A stretch of DNA of 24,695 nucleotides from Spirogloea muscicola (taxonomy: Eukaryota; Streptophyta; Zygnematophyceae; Spirogloeales; Spirogloeaceae), in NCBI GenBank assembly GCA_009602725.1, contig WELB01000173.1:67275-91969 (forward strand), in the 5' to 3' direction. The notes beneath the pieces were generated by a model. That model searched no databases. It saw nothing but the letters and a program-made list of their open reading frames with translations, and was not told the origin of the DNA. Below, one piece after another: positions 18,478-24,695 of the stretch (position 1 is the first letter of the stretch; every line of letters begins with the position of its first letter). Both the position numbers and the translations under genes were made by a program.

Positions 18478-18925
18478 AGCCTGTCTCCTATGTATGCTCA
18501 CTCACGGGCATTAAGCCCCTGCTGCCTTGCCTTGCTTCTTTGGACTCTTTTATAGGAAGGCTTTCGCTCCGTTTGATTCCGTTCTTTGCACTTCTTTGCA
18601 TTTTGCATTTGTTGGCTCGGCTTGGCCTCGCTTTTCGTCTGCAGCACAGCATGTGCGTCTCTCAATGTCAAGGATGCGTCGGCGATGACGCCCGTGGGCG
18701 TGGAAAGGCCATGACGTCGGTCACCTCCACGGTTCACGATGTAGGTTATGTAGATCTTTAGATGTGCTTGCCTTTGTACTTGGCCATTTGGCCTACATTT
18801 CTTTCTAATTCACGGAATTCCCTCCCTGTAGCCCTGTTTAGTGTGCCCTAGACTCTGCCTGAACAATGAATCGGCTTGAATTGGCCTTCATTTCATTTCA
18901 TGCGCCCCGCGCGCCTTCTCTCCTC
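18478..18925 (+). mobile_element. Retroelement terminal fragment (copy O) and tail segments
   Basis: The plus strand reads LLCMLTHGH with TAA at 18512-18514. The copy-J-type tail segment follows at 18741-18808. A second segment at 18850-18925 matches the copy H tail (13846-13915) at about nine positions in ten. It ends about 20 bp before the thioredoxin-fold gene's start codon. Confidence 0.6.
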
Positions 18926-18947
18926 CCGCTGCCATTGTCTCGCCGCC

Positions 18948-20338
18948 ATGGCGGACCTGCTGCACGCCCTGCGCCGCGCTTGCCAGTGAGGCCCTCCCCT
19001 TTCCCTGGCGCCGCTGCGTCACCGCCGGCCTGCATGCCTGCTGTTGCACGGACTGCTACTGGCAACTCCGCCTACACTTGGCCTGCCTCAACGAACAGCT
19101 GTTACTCTCGCTCTCGTGCACCGTAGGTATCATACCGGGTATCCCAAGCAGCGGCTGGACACCGCCGTGTACAACTTCCAATCGGAGCGCCAGTTCGTGG
19201 ACCTTCTGCAGCAGGGCAGTCCAGTGGTGGTCGCCTTCACACTACGGTAAGTTCGCTGCCAGCCTCAGCCGACTCCCTGGCTGTGTGGCAAACCGAAGAT
19301 TCTGGCTTGCGTGAGGCCACTTGCACACCTACTTCACACGAAGGTAAGCCCTAGCAGTGGCTGGGCCAAATGCCTGCAGGTGTGCCCACACGCGGGTGCT
19401 GGATCAGGCCCTCGAGGATGCAGCAGCGGAGTGGCATCCGCATGTCCGCTTTATGCGGGTGAGTAGGACCAGCAAGCCAGATTCCTGCTAATCTCGCTTT
19501 GTGATCAAGATGCCAATATGAGGCTGATGAGCACTACGGGCGCAATGATTATAGGCGGTCCTGTCAATCCCTTTTGAAGCCAGGGGTTGAAGCCTTGATT
19601 TCTATCATCGTGCATCTGTGATATGCCCTATCAGTGCTGCACTTTCCATGGTGAAGATGGAGATAACAGCAGTGAAACAACGTGCAGCTGCTAGTGCAGA
19701 AGTTCACAACACCTTCAGTAGATGTCTTTTGCGACTTGAGATTGATTTGGATGATGCAAGCTGCTGAGGGAGTCCCTTATTTGCAGGTCGAGTGCCCGAA
19801 GTATCCGGGTTTTTGCATCGCTCGAGAGAGAACCGACTACCCATTTGTTGAAATCTTCCTCAGCTCCCAAGAGGTGCAAGACGCGTTGTCATCTTGTCAG
19901 TCGGACTTGCCCTGGATCTGAGTCTCTTCACCTTCTCTGCAGCTGTACTTTGGATTTGATCCATAGTGCTCTTGGGCACGTTGATCTGCAGAAAGCTGAA
20001 CGTCTGCAGGAAGGACCAGCTTCCATCTCAAAGTACCAAGTCAACGTGATGCCGGTACCTCTTAGCATCCTGCATCTTAAGTTGCCTGCTCAGCGAGGCA
20101 CGCTCACAATTGTTCATATTAGCCTGCCCAGGTCAGAAACATATGTAGGCGGGGGCTGAAAAGGGAGCAGGTGGCATCAGCAGCCTGTACTCCCTGCTCC
20201 TGGACTTGTGCAATCTTTGAAACACTTCCTAACCAAGACATAGGTCAACTGTGGCAGTTCACCTATGATGTGAGTGCTTATGGCTTCCGCGAGTTCTTGA
20301 AGAAGCATGGCATTGGTGGTGGTGGTGGTACTTCCTGA
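18948..20338 (+). CDS. Small thioredoxin-fold protein lacking the usual CxxC
   Basis: Six phase-consistent exons (18948-18985, 19127-19246, 19380-19458, 19787-19873, 19992-20054, 20258-20338) give 155 residues. The ATG sits in GCCGCCATGG, a good context. Residues 14-60 read YHTGYPKQRLDTAVYNFQSE, RQFVDLLQQG, SPVVVAFTL, RCAHTRVLDQ. This has the shape of a thioredoxin beta-alpha-beta start, in which the strand VVVAFTL leads to the redox site. Here the site is R-C-A-H-T (C54), so the second cysteine is missing. Later parts are FMRVECPKYPGFC (C82, C89), TDYPFVEIF and VNVMPFTYDVSAYGFREFL, KKHG. It ends in a short Gly run and TGA. No signal peptide or membrane segment is visible. Redox activity is doubtful; a structural or single-cysteine role is possible. 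Exon 5 has the least certain left boundary. Confidence 0.72.
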
Positions 20339-21909
20339 GCGGCACTGCCAGCTGCTGCTACCTGGAGATGCTGTCAGCCAACCTCTCACAGGATCCAAAG
20401 GCAAGTCCCAGTCAATCATCGGAACAGATGCTTGGCTTCATGTTAGGCTTCAAAATAGCTGAGTTGTGAGGCGTGGTCCGCAAGGACTCTGATAATATCA
20501 AGGGCACCAATCAGACAGGCTGGGCTACAGCTGCAGAGCTGAAGAGAAAGGCTAAGAAAGATGTCCGTGAAGCTTTGCTGACCTGTACTCCTGATCAACA
20601 CAGAGAAGTACAAGGCCTACCTGCACCCTGATGAGCTGCAAACAAGCTTTTCTGTAAGGAGCGGTTGCTGCAACCAACTTGGACTTGCGACGTGCATGCA
20701 GCTGCGGAAGCTTAGCTTCTTGAGCAGCTGGTATATCATTGAGTCGATGGAACTACAGAAAACCATTACAGCAGCTCCAGTCAGTGCATTGCTTCTTGAC
20801 GGTTGCATGAGCACGGATGCTGTCGTTGCTTCAAATCTTTCTGCTGCATCTCAGCCTCGCAATATATTACTCAATGCTGTAGTAGCACCTCACACTGAAA
20901 ACACTGTCCTTTCCACTCATCTCTTTGTGGAGACTAGTTGTGCACCTTTCACATGCTGCTTGTATTGAAAGACTGCATTTGGCTGTTGCTGCAGCTGCTC
21001 CCCACTGGTTAGAGTTGGCAGCAATTCCATTGCAGCTGGCGTTTCGAGATGCACTTGGCTATGGCAGCTTTGAGGCAAGGCATGGATGTGACCTTAGACG
21101 CCTCGGCCAGAAATGCAGAAGAGCAGGGTCACCTGTGACCTGTGTCATCTGCCAGCCATTGCTTATGCGTACTAGGAGGGTGAAGATTTTGGTACGCTTT
21201 CTTCGACATAGTTGAACCTTAAGTTGCTGGCTGTCTTGCTCATGCAATTACAAGCACTAAAGCCTGTCATGTTGTCGCTCACTTCTGCCTGCTTGATCTT
21301 CAGCATTAAGGTTGTACCATGAAAGTGATTCAGCCTATTATCCTTGGTCTGCCGGTGGCCAAGAATGTTGTTGGCAGTATCAGGCAATTAATCAGGTTAT
21401 CATTGCTGCTCGCAAACAGCACACAAACAAGTAGCAACAACAGGAACCAGCAAGCACTTGCCCGCAGGTGTGCCGCTTTCGAGATAAATCGCGCATACCT
21501 TTTCCCTATGGCAGCTTAACCGTAAGCATTACTTGATAGCATAACACAAGGCAAATTGCTGAGAATCCTCTAAGAGCAGAGACCCATGCTTGAGCTATAT
21601 TGAAGCTGCCCCCCTTACCTGCACCTCCACTCTCCCACCCCCTCTCCCCCGCTGGTCTGTCACTTGCTGGTGCGCTCTCCATCAAAGTAGGGCTTGCTCA
21701 TTTCCCAGATTGCCACTACGTAAAATTCCAGGATGCCACCACCTAAAGAGCCTTCAGGTGGCTGTAAATTCAATGTGGTTAGGTCCGACAGTCACAATAG
21801 GTATTGCCCTGTCTGCACCTGCAACATAACTCAGCAGCCCTCTGGCCCTGCCTCGAACGTTCCCAAGCAATCCATGTGGCTCGCCGCCACCTGCCAGCAG
21901 GTTCGCATT
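20339..21909. other. No firm gene; one coding-like stretch
   Basis: The plus-strand frame at about 20468-20627 (GVVRKDSDNIKGTNQTGWAT, AAELKRKAKKDVREALL) has a protein-like composition but no ATG, domain or convincing splice links. Frames at 20696-20968 and 20925-21215 are open without recognisable domains. The region lies between the ends of two convergent genes, so much of it may be 3' UTR and spacer. Confidence 0.45.
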
Positions 21910-24695
21910 TTAGATGGTGCACAAGCTGACCCGGTCAATGCATGCAGCACGTAAGCTAAACACGCATAGGTTTGCCACTTCAGGGGTAAGTGGGAGAATG
22001 AGCAAGTACTGCCTGCCTGCTGAGACGGGGACAGGCTCGTCGTCCGCCTCTGCTGCAGCTGCCGGCAAGCGTGCAAGTGAAGCTTCCGCTTGCACCGCCC
22101 CTCTGTTTGCCAAGGGCAGCATGTCAGAGGTCCACACGGTTGGCCTCCTGCTCGGCCTCTCGATGTGGTCCTCCTGCCCTTCAGGCTCCTGCAGCAACAA
22201 GACCAGCAGTGTGAGGTCTCCAGCATAGTACATGTGATGTTCTGCCCAGAGTACAGATGCAAAGTCACAGAGTACCATCTCATCAGCAACCCCTGGCGGT
22301 GCCAGCCACGATGTCGTGCCGCTGCCACGTGCCCTGACCAGCAGGTCACGCCCTGATATGCATTTGCAAAGCAACTGCTCAATGACCGGATAGTAGAGAA
22401 GCTCGTGCCACTTTCTCAGAGCTCACTGCGGCTTGATGCCCAACCCTCCCATAGCCTGACAGCACTTTGGGTGTTCCTCATTTACCAATGTTGGTGGATC
22501 CTTTGGCTTGACTTGAGCACCTTCCAGAGCCACCTCCTGCAATCTGAGGTCGGGCAGAGCTGGGTGCATGTCTGGCAATGTTGACTTGACTGGGCTCCAA
22601 GGCTGCCTGCCTTCACTTTTGTGACCACTGATTGTCTGTAGCTGCTCATCATTTGCACCTAATGCCTTCTGAAGCACTCCGCTTGACCTCCAAGAGTTGT
22701 CTTGGAACTCAGGCAGTGAGGCTAGCAAGCTCCCATCCTCCACAGACTTTTTCAGCTCAGCATCGGACTCGTCGCCAGCCGTTGCTGCCTCAACCTCCTC
22801 TGGTTGTTGATGCAGACTTCTGTGCAGCTGGAGCTGGCTGCTGTAGCGATTGGCGGCCTCCATCATCTCTGCGTTGACCTCTATCAGCTTCTCAATCACC
22901 TGTGCCAATGAGGCGCCAAATGTCGGGCTTTGAGATCTGGACGACTGCAAGCCTTGAAGCCAGGTCAAGATCTACAGAAGGGGCTTGCATCACGAAGTGA
23001 AGTAATGTACAAGATGGCCTCTAACGGTTGCTGCAATGAACCTGGCTGTGTTTGCCAACGTTGAAGAGCAGCGTACGGTTGTCCTCATCAACTTGCCGCA
23101 GCGTCTGTACAGCATCGTCACGCTCCTTCACATTATCCTCACTCTGCTCCATCAACTGCCCAATCACGGTTGCCTGCATGGCGCATGCACTCATGGTGAG
23201 ACAGAGAACGCAACACGTGGTGTGACTGCGATTTAGTCAATGCTGAGCATGCTTCTGACTCGAATTTGCAAGAATGCCAACGGAAGGTTGTCATTGATTC
23301 ATAGGTAATGCTGTGCTGCCATGCAACTCACTTGTCGCTCCAGTATTTGCGCGTATCGTTCGCTCTGCTCTGCCAGGTTGTCTTTCTGGCTGCGTAGCTG
23401 GTCGCGCTCCCTGACTGCCGCCTGGAGCTTCTGCACAAGGTCCCTGCCGGCAACCACCAAGCGCACACCCTAGCATCATCATCACTCCCGGCAAGAAGGG
23501 TGTGATGTTTGTGAAGGAGCCGGCGGCTTCGTCCGTCAACAGCGCTGATTATTAAGGGGAGCTCAGAGATGCCAGCTGGGAGCCACCACTCACTGAGCGT
23601 CTTCATCGCGGCGCCGCATGTCCTGCTGCTGCACAACCGCACGAGTACGCAGCTCAAGCACCTCCTTTGCGGCCGCATCTTTCTGCTGGAGCTGCTTGAG
23701 CAACAGGACCAAATGAGGGTACAACTGCAGTCAGTGGCCTCTGTAACAGCGAAGGCAGGACCGGTAAAAGGGCGTCGCGCCCAGCTACCCTGCAAGCGAC
23801 TCTGCATGATGCACCCTACACTCTATAAGCCTGACAGTATTCACGAGGTTGTCAGTGCCAAGTCCATGACGAAAGGCACTGAGCTGGGCAGGCCACCCAC
23901 TGCTGCTTCGCGGGCTGCCTCCGCACGCGACTGCTGCTCGGCCACTGACGTGGCCTGCAGGCGTGCCTGCTCCACCTCGCTCTCCATCAAGCGGTGCTCC
24001 TCCGCCCCCACATACTGCTCGAGGAGGACGTTGCGGCCTTCGGTGGCCGCCTCAGCAACAGGGGGGACTACGCTTCAAGCCCAGAAGGCTCGCCAGCCCC
24101 AGCAAACAGCACCAGTTCTTGACGACAAGGGTGCATCGTGCGGGGGCAGGGGGAGAGCGGCGCCTCACCAGGAGCTGCACGATGCCGGCCCAGAAGTCTT
24201 TGCTGGTCTGCACCAGAGGGCTCGCCGCGCGCGGGGCTCAGAAGAGGCGGCACGGCCGAGCACGGCTATCAGTGAGAGGGGGGCCACGCCGTTCGGAGCT
24301 CCCAGAAGCCCTGAGCCCTGACCCCGATGATGATTGGTGCAGCATGCCTCATCAGTCTCGACTGCAGAGTCCGACCAGGCCACGAGGACCGATGGGCCTC
24401 AACGGCGACCAGGTCGGCAGGCGGCAGTGAGGGGCCCGGCGCAGCCACCACCTGGCTCTCGCGCTGCAGGCACAGCGCCGTGACGGCGACCAGGTCTTGG
24501 TGCAGGCCCGCCGCGCGCCTGCAGGTGCCAGCCCCCACCGCCATCAGTCGCGCGGCCAGCGCTGCTGGCAGGCCGTCGCCCGGCGTAGCACGGGGAGGGC
24601 CTGCGAGCCATCGCGCGCTCACTCCTGCCACATGGCCGCGCCGTCGCGGTCGGGCAGCGCAGCGGCGCCGGCGCGCAGGCGCAGCGCCAGGCGCG
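21910..24695 (-). CDS. Coiled-coil protein of unknown function, N-terminus beyond the window
   Basis: Nine exons join in phase: 24695-24623, 24518-24452, 24207-24169, 24050-23901, 23694-23594, 23443-23332, 23173-23042, 22971-22427 and 22333-21910, giving about 547 residues to TAA. The first half is charged, Gln/Glu/Arg-rich and helical: LLEQYVGAEEHRLMESEVEQ, KEVLELRTRAVVQQQD, DLVQKLQAAVRERDQLR, IGQLMEQSEDNVKERDD. Leucine spacing suggests coiled coil. The second half is mixed: LAQVIEKLIEVNAEMMEAAN, a Ser/Pro/Glu-rich segment, then VLWAEHHMYYAGDLTLLVLLLQ near the end. I recognise no named family. A stop at 22425-22423 would end the protein earlier if the last intron (phase-2 donor after 22427) is not removed. 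A structural or cytoskeletal role would fit but is only a guess. Confidence 0.65.

Noticed and set aside
20696-21215. Possible hAT-type transposase remnant
   Set aside because: A few residues looked suggestive, but no catalytic motif, terminal inverted repeats or target duplication could be seen.
20339-21909. TGTAA-type polyadenylation signals as gene-end markers
   Set aside because: Isolated matches exist, but none lies at a convincing distance from a stop codon, so they were not annotated.
1-24695. tRNA, rRNA or LTR-retrotransposon ends
   Set aside because: No cloverleaf-like sequence, rRNA-like stretch or paired long terminal repeats were noticed. The repeats found are 3' tails of non-LTR type.

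Overview
The window looks like nuclear DNA of a green alga or another member of the green lineage. Four spliced genes with GT-AG introns can be followed from exon to exon by reading phase. One is a calmodulin-binding transcription activator of plant type, with CG-1, IPT/TIG, ankyrin and IQ domains. No bacterial operon structure, rRNA or tRNA was seen. Exon models were built by eye from splice consensus and phase and have no transcript support.

Layout. Positions 1-512 hold the 3' end of a retroelement, then a gene-poor stretch to about 1764. A CAMTA gene fills 1765-7577 on the minus strand. From about 7785 to 10980 there is a dense pile of retroelement 3' ends in both orientations. Positions 11080-12272 hold no clear gene but contain a perfect hairpin. 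A secreted cupredoxin-like gene with a novel-looking 10-cysteine C-terminus lies at 12273-13638 on the minus strand, with a very G-rich tract over its start. More retroelement 3' ends occupy 13846-16400. A 37-bp minisatellite follows (16678-16838), then two back-to-back perfect palindromes (17722-17790) and further element remnants to 18925. A small thioredoxin-fold gene lies at 18948-20338 on the plus strand. A coiled-coil protein gene (21910 to beyond 24695, minus strand) runs off the right edge.

The dominant theme is the mobile DNA. At least sixteen fragments end in variants of the same C-terminus (SDLxLLTRGY then stop). They all derive from the 3' end of one non-LTR retrotransposon superfamily whose C-terminal region resembles a restriction-like endonuclease. 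No reverse transcriptase core is present, so every copy is 5'-truncated. Their 3' tails share a GGGCTGGC core, found about fifteen times, which in several copies folds into a short hairpin kept by paired base changes. Some tails sit directly upstream of the host genes.

The four host genes show no sign of a shared pathway. The most unusual items are the conserved tail hairpin, the cupredoxin/10-Cys fusion, the paired palindromes, and a tail sequence shared upstream of two unrelated genes.
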